Source: Nilaparvata lugens (lineage: Eukaryota > Arthropoda > Insecta > Hemiptera > Delphacidae). From it: a stretch of DNA of 64,000 nt. Position numbers and translations under genes: made by a program. A model generated the notes under the pieces. The model did not search any database. It was not told where the DNA came from and saw only the letters and a program-made list of their open reading frames with translations. Positions 12,553-24,550 of this stretch are shown here, in pieces; position 1 is the first letter of the stretch, and every line of letters begins with the position of its first letter. The DNA is taken from the NCBI RefSeq assembly GCF_014356525.2, contig NC_052507.1:62126295-62190294 (forward strand), read 5' to 3'.

Positions 12553-13091
12553 ACAGCGCTCACACTATCATCCGGGACGACACGTCACGGTACGATAGGA
12601 CAGAAAGCTCTATGTTTATTTAGGATTTTTTCTAGACATTTAAAATTGATGAATTATTTATTAACTTTTGAGAAAACAAAACAACTGGTCGATGTAACTT
12701 ACTGAGCGCGAGGTCTACTGTTCACAGAACTGCTAGTAATAAATTTTCATATTTGAAAATGAATATTTTTTTCATTTATTATATTTCTACACTGTTGAAA
12801 ACGATCTGAGCTGGAAAAGTATAGAGCTATCTGCTTTGTGGAATGATAGACGACAATAGCACGACTAATTTATAGTCAAATACTGCCATTATTACGTGGA
12901 CCTCACAATAGTTATAACATAGTTATACTGTATAATTATTCTATGGTATTCAACTATATGCATCGGTTCATGCATCGCCCTCTAATTTAGCTAATTTCCA
13001 TGTAGAGAGATTAGCACATTTTCACAAGTGTTGGTTTCTCAAGTTGAAATAGTGTTCTTTTCATTAGAATGACGTCATAGCTTCTGTAAGT
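12553..13091. repeat. Repeat remnants, including a family-E MITE end
   Basis: Holds a short piece of repeat family A (near 12706-12740, GAGGTCTACTGTTCACAGAA) and a reversed copy of the terminal part of MITE family E (12722-12911, with GCCATTATTACGTGGACCTC). Nothing is recognised in 12912-13091. Confidence 0.5.
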
Positions 13092-13770
13092 TCAGGTGCA
13101 CATATTGTGGACGTGTGTTCTTACAGGTGCTGTCACGTCATTATGACGTCTAACGTTGTACAAAATCAAAAATACTTGATATTCAGATGAACTTACTTAT
13201 TGTTCACTATATTTATTTCCATAGCCAACAAACAGTGCGGAGTTGGAAGAGGATAGAAAGATCTGCCTTGTCTAATGACAGACAAGGATAGCAACACAAA
13301 TTTTGATAAGGTGCTGACTTTATAATGTGAATCTAGTGTCAAACTAGAAAGCCTTGCTGCAGTGAATATTACTTACAACATGCAGAGCAGAGCATCAGCA
13401 AATCTTGTAAGATGATATTTAGGAGATGGAAATGCGAATTTGATTAAGGAAAGGCAAGTTGGATATAAATTCAATCAGAGCGCAGAAATAGATACGTTGA
13501 ATAAAAAACTGAAACAAGAATATTCCTCTTACACAATCAGAATTCTTACCTTCTGTGATGTATTGGTGATTCTTGTCTTCTTTCCTTCCATTTTTATGAT
13601 GCATTTTGCGTTCATGTCAATCTCCCTGTCAAACAAGAATATAACATTATTAAGTCTATATTAGAGTTTTATTATTCAATTATATCAATTAGGCCTACAT
13701 TTAATATGTTATATTTGATGTTATAATATTAGACTATTTATATATTTTCATTCACATAAACATAATTATA
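13092..13770. repeat. Tandem duplication carrying kinesin exon 2, left copy
   Basis: About 680 bp repeated at 14393-15060 with small indels and few substitutions (period about 1.29 kb). The pair is separated by a family-D repeat (13777-14392). Each copy contains a complete kinesin exon on the minus strand. Confidence 0.85.
13550..13625 (-). CDS. Kinesin-3 motor gene (KIF16B/Klp98A-like), duplicate exon 2
   Basis: On the minus strand, acceptor TTTGACAG, then 76 nt, then donor GTAAGA. With two bases from exon 1 it reads R-EIDMNAKC then IIKMEGKKTRITNTSQK, the beta-strand after the first kinesin motif. It differs from the 14833-14908 copy by one synonymous base. Because 76 is not a multiple of three, including both copies in one mRNA would break the frame, so at most one is used per transcript. 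Exon 3 is not visible to the left and probably lies beyond the window. Confidence 0.7.
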
Positions 13771-13776
13771 AAAATC

Positions 13777-14392
13777 TGGTGTGGCGCACTCACACAACTT
13801 TCCTTGCCGTTATGAAAATTGATCACCTGACGCTAGCGTCAACACTAGTGTTCCCGCGCATACTAGTTTACTATTCAAAGATATGAGCCAGCTGGTGACA
13901 GGACAATAACGCTGGATACACACGAGATCTGCTACCTCTTCATAGTGAATGATTTAAAAGAATCAACAATTGCCAACAGTTTGCAATTGAATAATCACAT
14001 TTTCTGAAATTTCAAGCTTATTTTAAATTTTAGGTGAAAATGTTACTGGACATTAATTGAACAGATTTTTATGCTCAATCTTTTCCACTCGAAATTTTCA
14101 TTTAAATTATATCTGAGACCTGATAATTGGAAATCTAAAATCGAACTCTGCATAGATGGCGCGGAGCTCCTGAAATTTTTACAGATATGGGACTTGTGGC
14201 AGTTGATATAGCTTATCAATGACTATTTTATGTATGAATTTGATCAAAATCGTTGGAGCCATTTTCGAGAAAATCGCAAAAACCCCTGTTTTTGACAACA
14301 TTTTCGCCATTTTAGCCGCCATCTTGAATTGCATTTGATTGAAATTGTTCGTGTCGGATCCTTATAGTGTAAGGACCTTAAGTTCCAAATTT
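13777..14392 (+). repeat. Repeat family D, truncated copy
   Basis: Begins ATCTGGTGTGGCGCACTCAC as do the copies at 25262 and 43464. It stops at 14392, where the second copy of the kinesin-exon duplication begins. Confidence 0.7.
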
Positions 14393-15060
14393 CAAGTGCA
14401 CATATTGTGGACGTGTGAAAACAGGTGCTGTCACGTCATTATGACGTCTAACAAAATCAAAAACACAAAATATTCAGATGAACTAACTTATTGTTCACTA
14501 TATTTATTTCCATAGCCAACAAACAGTGCGGAGTTGGAAGAGGATAGAAAGATCTGCCTTGTCTAATGACAGACAAGGATAGCAACACCAATGTTGATAA
14601 GGTGCTGACTTTATAACGTGAATCTAGTGTCAAACTAGAAAGCCTTGCTGCAGTGAATATTACTTACAACATGCACATCAGCAAATCTTGTAAGATGATA
14701 TTTAGGAGATGGAAATACGAATTTGATTAAGGAAAGGCAAGTTGGATATAAATTCAATCAGAGCGCAGAAATAGATACGTTGAATAAAAAACTGAAACAA
14801 GAATATTCCTCTTACACAATCAGAATTCTTACCTTCTGTGATGTATTGGTGATTCTTGTCTTCTTTCCTTCCATTTTTATTATGCATTTTGCGTTCATGT
14901 CAATCTCCCTGTCAAACAAGAATATGACATTATTAAGTCAATATTGGAGTTTTATTCTTCAATTATTATATCAATTTCATTTAATAGTATGTTATATTTG
15001 AATAATATTAGACTATATTTTTTCATTCACATAAATATAATTTTATTATAAAAACATAAA
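14393..15060. repeat. Tandem duplication carrying kinesin exon 2, right copy
   Basis: Partner of 13092-13770. Exon and splice sites are preserved in both copies. Confidence 0.85.
14833..14908 (-). CDS. Kinesin-3 motor gene (KIF16B/Klp98A-like), exon 2
   Basis: 76-nt exon on the minus strand with acceptor ...TTTGACAG and donor GTAAGA. It completes the Arg codon split by exon 1 and encodes EIDMNAKCIIKM and EGKKTRITNTSQK. Kinesin-3 motors (KIF1, KIF13, KIF16B, Klp98A) have this segment directly after the VRVRP motif; the KxxITN pattern is closest to KIF16B in my judgement. This copy is nearer to exon 1 than its duplicate at 13550-13625 and is the default choice. Confidence 0.75.
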
Positions 15061-16199
15061 ATTAGTGTTATGGAAGAATTAAATCTTTATTCAACTTGAA
15101 CTCTTTCATAATATTAATTTTAATTTCCTCCTCGACAATTCAACTTGGAAAGCGTTTGTTGACGTTTTGCCAGAGCCAGCGATTGCGCGTCCGGTGAACG
15201 TCTTCAGGTCCTCCTTATCCAAGTGGCTGATTTGAAAAACTCTATATAATATCAGTAAATTTTTAATTGAAGATACTTGTGATCTGTGACACTGCCATCA
15301 TGATTAAGTAGAGTGTGGTCTGTTCAACCAGTATTTTTTTCTCTTCATGTTGAAGTATGCTGACTGACGCGATCTATCCAGAAATGGCTTGGTCTTTGAT
15401 CGAGAGATTGGATATTAGGCTACCTTCTATTTTCCGGTTTTTTCATCAGTCTCCACGTACCATTCTCATAGACTGGACTATATATCCTTGTCACCATCTC
15501 CTTTTCAAAGACTATCAGAGCTTTGCTGTCTTCTTGGAGAGTTTATTGTACATGTTTTGCGACCATATGTGACAACTGGTCTCATAAGAGTAAGGTAGCA
15601 TCAATAAATTTTATGTAGGTTATATTCAGAGTTTAATAGAACAGGATTCTTGTTGATATATTCAGTTATTCGACTGTTTAAGAAAAATGTACACTATACA
15701 TAAAATTTCATGTAATTTATGAGAAGTAACTTAAGCTTTATGCGCCTGCTTCATCTCTTGTAAGGTGTAATGGGTGTAAGTCTTTACTTCAGCTAGGATA
15801 ATCACTCAAAGCCGAATTCGTCTTGTTACCATTTAGGTTTAAAAATTGCGTCCCCGTTGTTCCTAGCTAACCTCAAGCTCTATGTCCATTCATCTCTCAT
15901 CAACATCCGTCTCATTACCCACTTGAGGTGGAGATAATATGAGAAATATTTTGAGTGAAAAAGTGGGCATTGCATGAGGAAAATGCCTGTTATAAACCAT
16001 AATAAAGGCATATTCTTGGTCTATAATAGGCCTAATGAGCATGATGTCCATACATTTGCTTTACAATTCAGAGGTCTTTGTTGTAGAAGAAAATGGGGCC
16101 GAATTTCCCAGTAATAATGAATCACTTTTGGAAATAATTTATAGTTTACTTATAAACAACAATAAAATTAGGAGAGGTCTTTGTTTTGAAGATACTAAC
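14909..16199 (-). other. Kinesin intron 1
   Basis: Between donor 16199 and acceptor 14909. Apart from the right half of the exon-2 duplication (to 15060) nothing is recognised; small open frames near 15357-15572 show no known motif. Confidence 0.6.
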
Positions 16200-16246
16200 C
16201 TTTGATTGAATGGACGTACTCGCACAGCTACTTTGACAGAAGCCAT
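16200..16246 (-). CDS. Kinesin-3 motor gene (KIF16B/Klp98A-like), first coding exon
   Basis: On the minus strand ATG at 16246 starts MASVKVAVRVRPFNQ plus two bases of a split Arg codon, followed by donor GTTAGT. KVAVRVRP is the invariant opening of the kinesin motor domain, where the RP loop contacts the adenine of ATP. Kinesin-3 motors carry organelles towards microtubule plus ends; KIF16B/Klp98A moves early endosomes through a C-terminal PX domain, which is outside this window. The start is chosen because kinesin-3 proteins begin a few residues before this motif. The assignment to KIF16B/Klp98A rather than KIF1 rests on about 40 residues and is tentative. Confidence 0.75.
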
Positions 16247-17530
16247 GATTCTAGTTGATTTCAATAATATTATTAGAAAATCTTTTCCATCACAGGTATC
16301 ACTTATTTATTTCACACCATAAATATCTACACATTATAAGACGCGAAACACAATTAACAAGGCATTCATAACACAAAACATTGTCAAAGAGGCGACAATA
16401 TAAAATTGTTAACCATTCCTACAATTGGGACTGACCAAACTTTTCTTGAGCATTGGAAACTAAAAAAAAGACCATAATATGTTAAAAATAATCAACACCT
16501 TTGTGTTGATTGCAAAAAAAAACACAATAAAATAGTGATTGAACAACTCAAAACATCAAGACTCATTTACGATTGCGACCTAGCAACCCACTAACCAAAA
16601 TAACAGCTGATTAAAATTCTCAGCTTTGGCCACCAGGATACCAAACATAGGAACAACAAATTTCTCACTTTCTGATATGGGAGCCGGATGAGAATCTTTT
16701 ATTTGTTAAAAATATTATTCAATTATGCGCAGAAAATAGATACAAGATATCATTTTTTTGTTTATTGAAAACTTCAATTGTTCTGGAATACCGTATCATT
16801 TTTTTGAAGAATATTAGCTCTGTGATATCACGTTGATATTATAGTCTTGTTCAGTAGTGGTTGGTAGGCAACTTCTGCTTTGCCGTGTTAATTTTCAAAA
16901 TCTTGACATAACCTCTAATTTTTTTATTGAAATGAAACTTATTAGTTGCAGAAGTCTTGACTTGCTTTTATTGATAATTTATCATTGATCCAGTGACTAC
17001 AACCTTCCTGTATGTTCACAAAAGATATATTCAATATATATACAAGGATTCGAGGATGCAAGTAATATTATGGTACATTAGCAGTAGTCCTAAATGTTAA
17101 GGTAAACTGACAAAGCGTTGAGACAGCATTTCAAACTTCATAAATCTACTACAAAATGGTCTATAATTTTATGGCAATCATCAAAGAAAAGGAACAGTGC
17201 AAACAAGATCGTTCAGAACTAGTTGCTGTGAAACTTCAAACATATTTTCAGGTTTGAGATTTGACATTTTTATAGTTAAATATTCAATAATTTCATTAAA
17301 AACTTAGATTTAAGTTTAGTTCAGCCTTTGGCAAATTAAACCTTAGGGTGTGATCACATTGAATGCGTATATGTGCAAGTGCAAGCTTGGTTATACATGA
17401 CCAAGCGTGCAGATGAAAAAACGATTTAGGAACACTCACACTGAGTGGTGACAGACATGGGCACAACACTAGAAATATCGAGGACATAGACCTCCCATTG
17501 CACTTGCTCACTAAATTCAAGGATTCCTCA
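16247..17530. other. Upstream region of the kinesin gene, no gene seen
   Basis: Should hold the kinesin promoter and 5' UTR (minus strand, immediately above 16246). No TATA box or other element can be assigned with confidence. Scattered repeats are likely around 17340-17420. Confidence 0.4.
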
Positions 17531-17545
17531 TCTCATGCTTGAGCT

Positions 17546-17743
17546 TTCTTCTTCAACAAACTGCCGAAAACCCTGAAGACTATAATTATTCAATATTCAT
17601 AAGACTCAATAATTGAGGATGACACTCTCTTTGTCAAAGCACTCAAGCGCTATCTGATTAAGAGACCTTACTACACCACAACTGAGTATATGCAGGAGCA
17701 TACCTACAGTCACTATGTGGGACGAATTATGGACTATGACTGA
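17546..17743 (+). pseudogene. Non-LTR RT C-terminal remnant
   Basis: Reads FFFNKLPKTLKTIIIQYS, one in-frame TAA, then DDTLFVKALKRYLIKRPYY and ends at TGA 17741. The pattern (N-LP-x-L... F-K-x-L-K-x-L) is the standard C-terminus of jockey-like RTs. No upstream RT sequence remains. Confidence 0.55.
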
Positions 17744-18192
17744 CGTGACCCCCATTGAAGGAAAGATATTTTGACGATACCCAGGCCACCAGACTGCGGA
17801 GAAGACAAGACAAGTAAGTTACACTGAAAGCTTCTACTTTTTAGTCGCGTTTATTGTGAGCAGCTACATGCAGGTCACAATTTGTTTTAACAGTACTTTA
17901 ATGGCAAATTTTGTTTTTTGGATTATGTTTGATTCGACGAGCTCTTGCATTTACTGTACACGCATTCAATGTCACACGACCAATCCACACAGAACGGTCG
18001 TCGGGCAGAGAAGTGGCGCGGACTTTTGTCCCTTCCATGTCTCTCCTATGTAAACATACAGTCCAATGTTCACAGAAGAGTCGTGGTGTACAATAATGGG
18101 CAACTCCCTTGTAACTTGTTCAAATTAATGGTAAAAGACAATAAAAATCCTGTTTAATGTAATAGAAGACAACCTCAAAAACATGATCAGTG

Positions 18193-18597
18193 ATGGCAGT
18201 GGATAGTGTTGACGAATCTGTTTGTGGCTCTTGCCTTGAATTGTTCTCTAATAATGAAAAATCTATAAATTGCGAGGGTTATTGTATGAAGTGGTTTCAT
18301 ATAAAATGTGTGAAAATAACAACGAATATAATTCAAAAAGATTGAAGATCTAAGTAGAAAACTTTCGTGGTACTGTGACTTGTGCAATTTGAAGGTTAGG
18401 GAGACAATTGAAAATTCGAAGTCTACAACTTGTGTTAAGTCTGATAATATTGTTTTGGACGGTTATTGTGAACAATTAAAACAGGTAAATGCAAATTATT
18501 TAAATCTGTGCAAAAGATTGGAATTACTAGAAAAATTTCAAAACGTGACAAATCCCAATTGCAATGGGCTGCCTGGGCTTTTAATTGGACCTAAGGT
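18193..18597 (+). pseudogene. Non-LTR ORF1 with a PHD finger, broken
   Basis: ATG at 18193 starts a cysteine-rich protein: CGSC, NCEGYC, WFHIKC, then after a one-base frameshift near 18343 WYCDLC. The C-x2-C...C...C...H-x2-C...C-x2-C spacing is that of a PHD finger, known in ORF1 proteins of several non-LTR clades. A helical segment follows to 18597. Directly downstream is RT sequence, so this is probably the ORF1 remnant of a deleted element. Confidence 0.55.
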
Positions 18598-19380
18598 TAT
18601 TTTCACATAGGATGCGTGTATGTACACACAATGTGCTGTGTTATGCTGATGACACCTCAATGCTGGATATCAGTGGTGACATGACTGACCTGGGCAGAAA
18701 GATGTGTGCTTCTGAGAGGGTTGTTGCAGACTGGTTTCGGGCAAATCTCTTCCCTCTCAATGGCGAGAAGACCCAAAGAATTGTTTTTGGCCTCAGGAAT
18801 GGAGTATTATATGATTTCCCTTCAGTGAAGCTCCTTGGCTTCACTCTGGACCGTAAGCTTTCCTGGGGCGGCACATTCAGGTAGTCTGTGGCAGGTTGAG
18901 CAGGGTGCTGTTTCTGCTCAGGAGCCTGAGAAGACATGTACCAGAGGCCCATCTCCGCATGTGTTACTTTGCCTTCTTTCAGAGTGTGATGGCATATGGC
19001 ATCACCTGCTGGTGCAGAAGAAGGCCATCCGGATTCTTTGTGGGGCAGAATTTTTAGCGCATTGTAAGCCCCCTTTTGTGAGTGAAAAGATTCTCAGTGT
19101 ATTCAATCTTTACATTTACAGGTCAGCTATAAAGGCATTCCACAGTGTCCGTACTTTGCCTACCAGGGGTGATGTGCATGATCATGGCACCAGAGGCAGG
19201 CTGAGGCTGGACCTGCCATATCGTAGATTGGGGAGGACCCAGAGCAGCCTCATCTACCAGCCAGCTAGAATTTTGAACAGTTTCAACCAGGACTCTGCCA
19301 GAGTCGGTCTTGAAGAGGAGACAGAGGGCTTTCCTTCAGGAGAACCCCTTTTATTCTCTGAGGGAGCTCTATGCTTGTGA
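18598..19380 (+). pseudogene. Jockey-like RT fragment
   Basis: Contains the catalytic YADDTSML near 18650, LNGEKTQRIVFG, VKLLGFTLDRKLSW, and further thumb/C-terminal motifs (AIRILCGAEFLAHCKPP, PARILNSFNQ) split over two frames, with a break near 18880. It is related to the minus-strand RT at 55888-57740 (same KTQRI, KLLGF and LAHCKP motifs), so both belong to one family. Confidence 0.7.
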
Positions 19381-19940
19381 TCCTCAGACTGTAAGTAGAT
19401 ACTTGTTGCATTAGTCTTGCTGCTTCTTCTGCCTGCTGCTTTTTGTGTTTTGACGTGTTTTTTGTTCTTGACCTGTCTTATGACAGTTTCTTATGTTCTT
19501 GACTTGTTCACTTGTGGCCATACCTATGAACCACACCATGAACAGAAACTCATTATTATTATCATAACTATTACAAGTGCACGTCACATCATGCATGAGC
19601 CAAAAAAACAAAATCTAGAAAAAACCATTGAAACACGTTGTGATTTGTCTGTAGCTGCTCACCCTGAACGCAACCAGCAAGTGCAAGCTTTCAATGTGAG
19701 TGTTCCTTATTGCTCTTTCCAGATTTTGTTCATATGATAGACAAGGGTAGCTACACCAATGTTAATCAAATACTTCCATTATAACCTCTGTATATACTTA
19801 CTAGCTTACCCGGCCAACTTTGTACTACCGCCAAAAAGTCAATGTATCTCATGCCACACTTGACTTTACTTTGTGAATCATGAAATTTATCTGACAATCA
19901 ATATTTTCATCTACATCTCAATACGGACTTCCTGTGTGCT
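19381..19940. other. Gene-free stretch with a Helitron-like end
   Basis: 19381-19740 is the 3' flank of the RT fragment and holds nothing recognisable. Near 19799 the sequence ACTAGCTTACCCGGCC looks like the reverse complement of a Helitron 3' terminus (ending CTAGT). Confidence 0.35.
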
Positions 19941-19943
19941 TAC

Positions 19944-22440
19944 TCATGCAGATTTATAATCAATACTCTTCGGCACAATACTCTTGTCAACCTTATAGTT
20001 AACTACATTTTTGTCTTCAATTTCATCTGTAACATTATCTTGATTGAAATTACAGGCTTCAATCAATTGATCAGCATGTCTACGCCATATTAAACCTTCA
20101 TTTACAATTTTTACAATGTAGTTTCGGCAACCTACCACTTCTTCAATCTTACATTTTTGCCATACTCGTTTATTTGGATTTCTGTAATCTCGAGCATAAG
20201 CTATTTCACCGACATCAAAGTATACCTCCCTACCACTAGGTTTAGAATAGCTAGGCTTACAATCAAGTGTAGATTCTTTCAAACAATGAAATCGATTTCT
20301 CACATTCCTACCAAACATTCTGTAAGAAGGAGACTCATTAGTAATCCAATGTGGAGTATTTCTATAAGTGAACAAAAATCTACTTATCAAAGTATCAATG
20401 GAACAACCTTTGTTTTTTACATCACTTAATAACTTAGACAAAGAATACTTAAACGTTTTTACAGCATTTTCTGCCGCACCATTGGTTGCGGGATGAAACG
20501 GAGCAGATGTTATATGTTTAATCTTATTAGCAGTACAAAATTTTACAAATTCTTGTGAAACAAATTGTCTTCCATTATCACTAACCAACGTTTTTGGAAT
20601 ACCAAATCTAGCAAATATTTCTCTCAATTTTTCAATAGTAGCTTCAGAATCAATTCTATTCATTTTATAAACTTCTGGCCACTTAGAAAAACTATCAGTT
20701 ACAATCAAATATTGCTTATTATTAATTGGACCCAAAAAATCAACATGAATTCTTTCAAATACTTCTTTTGTTTCAGGCCAATTTACTACCTCGCATTTTT
20801 GTAGTTTTTGTCTACTAGACATACAAACATCACAACTTTTACAACATTTTTCAATAGAATCATCCAAATTTGGCCACCAGAAATAACCTCTAGCCAAACT
20901 TTTCATTTTCGACATACCCATATGGGTGGAATGAAGTTCATTTAGCAATTGCAATCTAAATTTTTCAGGCATTACAATTCTGTAACCCCACATAATAGCT
21001 CCATTTTCAATGTTCAATTCAGATTTTCTTACAAAATAAGGTTTCAATTCAGGTGAATTACAATTTTCTGACCAACCTAACTGTATACAATGCATAACTT
21101 TACTTAGAATTTTGTCGTTTCTAGTAGCAATACAAATCTGGTCGCTATCAATAGGAATACAATCACTTACCAAATTTACATAATCATTGACAAATTTTTC
21201 AGTTTCATCATTCAAATCAACATCATTAATAGGTAAACGAGAAAAACAATCAGCAAAAATTTTAGTACCATTTACATATTGAATTTCATAATCATATTCA
21301 GACAAATACAGAGCCCATCTCTGTAGACGGTTTGAACCCATCAGCGGAATACCTCTATTCTCACCGAACAATGCTAACAAAGGTCTATGATCAGTTACTA
21401 GAATGAATTTTCTACCCAATAAATATTGAGAAAATTTCTGTACAGACCAGTAAATTGCTAATGCTTCTTTGTGTATGACAGAATAATTCTTTTCGGCAAG
21501 AGTCAACACTCTAGATACAAAGCATATTGGTTTCTCTTCACCATTGTCAAATACATGGGCTGAAACCCCAGCAATACCTTTACTGCTAGCATCACAAATC
21601 AATTTTACAGGTAATTCTGGATTGTAATGAACTAGAACTAAATCTGACGACATTACGTTTTTGACTTCAATAAAAGATTGTTCACAATCCTTGGTCCATA
21701 CAAAATTAACATTCTTTTTCAATAAACTATACAAAGGACTCAAGATTTTTGACAATTGTGGAACAAATTTACCATAGTGGTTACACATACCAATGAAAGA
21801 GCGTACCTCCACTACGTCAGAAGGCCTAGGAGCATCCACAATAGAGCTAACCTTACTAGGATCTTTTCTTATTCCTACAGGATCTATGATGTGACCTAAA
21901 TACGAGATTTCTTTTTCAAAAAACTTGCATTTATCAAAATTCAAACGAAACCCTGCATCTCGCAGCTTAGTAAAAACACATCTTAAATCATGAAAATGCT
22001 CTTTGTCATCTTTACCTGTAATAATTACATCATCAAGAAAATTCTTTACACCACTCAACCCTTGTAAAACTCTCTCTAATTCTTTCTGAAATATTGCACA
22101 AGCTGGCTTGACACCAAATGGTAAATGATTTGGAACAAATAATCCTTTATGTGTACTCCAAGCAAGCATCATTTTTGTTTCATCACCTAGTTCTAATTGA
22201 TTGTATGCATTTTTTGAGAAATCCAACTTAGTAAACTTTTCACCACCTTGTAGTGCTTGGAATATTTCGTCAATTCTGGGCATAACATGATTTACATCCT
22301 CAAGATATTTATTAACAGTAACTTTGTAGTCAGCACATAATCGTATGTCAAAATTAGGTTTAAGAACAGGAACTAGAGGTGTACCCCATTCGGAGTTATC
22401 CACCTTGGAAATACAAACTTCACTCTCTAATCTATCTATC
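19944..22440 (-). CDS. Ty3/Gypsy polyprotein fragment: RT, RNase H, integrase
   Basis: At least 819 codons open on the minus strand with no stops; the reading continues upstream of the first Met (DRLESEVCISKVDNSEWG) to about 22440, where repeat A cuts it. RT motifs: TKLDFSKNAYNQL, LPFGVKPACAIFQ and active site FLDDVIITG. RNase H-type: CDASSKGIAG and TDHRPLLALFG. Integrase: H-x3-H ... C-x2-C finger (LHSTHMGM to CKSCDVC), then the D, D, E core (VDFLGP, VSDNGRQF, GAAENAVK). It lacks gag, protease and recognisable LTRs, so it is a truncated but otherwise undamaged copy. Confidence 0.85.
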
Positions 22441-22534
22441 TATTGCTGTATTTCCATAAGGTCTATAGTTTCAATCAGGTACTTGTGGATGAGAATACTG
22501 CGTGAGGTCTACTGTTCACAGAACTACTAGTAAT
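22440..22534 (-). repeat. Repeat family A, 5' end only
   Basis: The reversed copy begins ACTAGTAGTTCTGTGAACAG on the minus strand, identical to the starts of copies at 30214, 47534 and 59220. It truncates the Gypsy fragment. Confidence 0.75.
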
Positions 22535-22539
22535 TATTA

Positions 22540-22740
22540 TTAAACGAAAATCCAAATTAAATGCAATATTTAGCCCGAAGACTTCTACTTCTACTGCAAC
22601 CGGGTAAACAGGTAGATGGAAATTACATGAGCGCTATTATTCAAAAAAGATTTTCTCGGGCTGACAAATAATTCTTGAATAGTAGCGCTCATCAAATTTT
22701 CATTTACCCTGTTGTCAATATTTGCAGCTGTTCAAAATGG
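22540..22740. repeat. Repeat family B (hairpin-containing)
   Basis: Shares GAAGACTTCTRCT, a TAGATGGAAATT block and AATATTTGCAG with copies near 27455-27560 and 49957-50115. Internal inverted segments (GAGCGCTATTATTCAA and TTGAATAGTAGCGCTC) form a stem. Confidence 0.5.
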
Positions 22741-23077
22741 CAACTGATTGAAGTTACAAGAAAAACTAAAAAACTAAAACTTCAATCAACCGCCATTTCG
22801 GATGCAAGCATCATAGAACTTTTTTATTGATAGCATCTTTCTTGTTTTAAAAAGGCATTTAAAATGATGTACTACACACAATGGGTGTTTACATTTAAAG
22901 TATTTGAGTTACAATCCCTAATAAGTCACCCCCCTGGTAAGTGGTAAATTCAGTTATACGTAAAAAGGTAGAGTATTCGACCAATAACTTATCCTGAAAG
23001 TTACAGTATTATAATATCTACAACAGTCTCCAACTTATTGAAGGGATCCCATACTTATGCACTCTGTGTAATGAAGA

Positions 23078-23706
23078 ATATCGGGGACCGAGCTTAGCTC
23101 TGGAGTACAAAAGCATAAACAATTTATTACGAAAAAAGAAACTATAATAACATTCATACAGAAATTTTCTATCTAATCACAGTAAATTGAGATTGTTTCC
23201 CAGAAGATCGAATGCAAAAATTTCCCTCACAAAGACCCAGTTGCACAAAAGCCGGTTAAATTTAAATTCTGATTAACTTCATGTGAACCAAATCAGAGAA
23301 GACCATTTCAAAAAGATGGATCTACTGGAATTAATCAGGATTGAAAATAGCCCGGCTTCTTTGCAACTGGCACTCATTTGCAACCGGTACCTGATTGAAT
23401 GATTACAATAGTTCAACAGCTGAGTCATAATTATGACACAGTCCCACACACATGAACTCGCTCACTCACTTCTATCACCAACAGACAACGATATAATTAT
23501 TATCATCTGTTTTCCCAAGGATGAATAATGATTATCATTCTAATATGTCCTTCAGCGAGTTGTCTCAGGGATGAGACCTAGTGCAATCAAATCTTTATAT
23601 TATAAACCTACTATGTTCTGAATTTAGTGAGAATCGTTAGAGCCGTTTTCGAGATACGGTGAAATACAAACATATTAACAGAAGTTGCTATTTAAATAGT
23701 ATAGGA
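23078..23706 (-). repeat. Repeat family F (Helitron-like), minus-strand copy
   Basis: On the minus strand it starts TATCCTATACTATTTAAATA and contains TCTCGAAAACGGCTCTAACG. The same sequence lies at 41107-41744 (minus) and 54358-55100 (plus). A TC + TATACTA start without inverted ends is typical of insect Helitrons; this is inference. Confidence 0.5.
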
Positions 23707-24529
23707 TAAGAATATTACCTACCTTTGCAATATATCTGGTTCACTGTCATGAAATGATGTGAAAAATGAAGTAGAAAGAGCTCGCTCTTCAAACTTCTGT
23801 ACTGATTATGCTGGTAACCATTATCATGATGAATTCTAAAAATATAAATTAATCTGACAGAGAAAAATATTACTCCGCAATCGGCAACAATTACCGGTCT
23901 AGTAATTACAACAATTGCTATCAGCAACCTGTGATTATTTTGTGATTTCCCTACTCACCTGATAGCTTCTAATTCTTCCACTGTCTATTCAGGGAAGAAA
24001 TTGACTTGTTCTTTTCTAGAAATTACCTGATTTTCTCTGAGAAATCGCTGGTGATATAAGTGAGCTATAATCAGGGGAAAAAAGAAGCAAATCAGGCTAA
24101 AATCTACTTCTAAATTAGTACCTACATTGTAATCTTCTATTCTGATTATGTATATTATTATTGTACTGTTACTCAGGGATTTTTATCATGATTGAAGTCG
24201 TCATCATGATTGGAGTATTTTTCCATAAAATAGTTGGAACTGTAATAGGTGTGTTACACTTTTGATCCAACACTTCTCCGGTAAAGAACACTGACAGCTA
24301 TCCTAAAAATCATATTGCATTCGAGATCATATTTGCAGTTTTTTTGGTAATAAAAGTTGAAAGACGTTCGGATTCATTTGAGATAGATTTTATGTGAACG
24401 GTCAAGACTTTTGGTAAACGTGAACATCTAAATAACAAGGCGAGAGTCTCCCTAATTTTGAATATATATTAACAAATCAGTTGAAAGCATTCCGTTCTGA
24501 GCTGGTTGATCCACAAATAATTGCATATA

Positions 24530-24550
24530 ATGGAAGAAGAAATGGAGGAG
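24530..24550 (+). CDS. Odorant receptor gene, candidate first exon (unit 1)
   Basis: ATGGAAGAAGAAATGGAGGAG is followed directly by GTGAGA, a good donor. It encodes MEEEMEE and ends in phase 0, matching the phase-0 acceptor of the next exon at 27645. The same 21 nt and donor recur at 42725 in unit 2. Insect odorant receptors usually have a short cytoplasmic acidic or polar N-terminus before TM1. Short size makes this a prediction only. Confidence 0.4.

Noticed and set aside
13419..13604. Separate 61-residue protein on the minus strand, also at 14702-14887
   Set aside because: It is a different frame that overlaps the kinesin exon and its intron; the exon reading explains the conservation.
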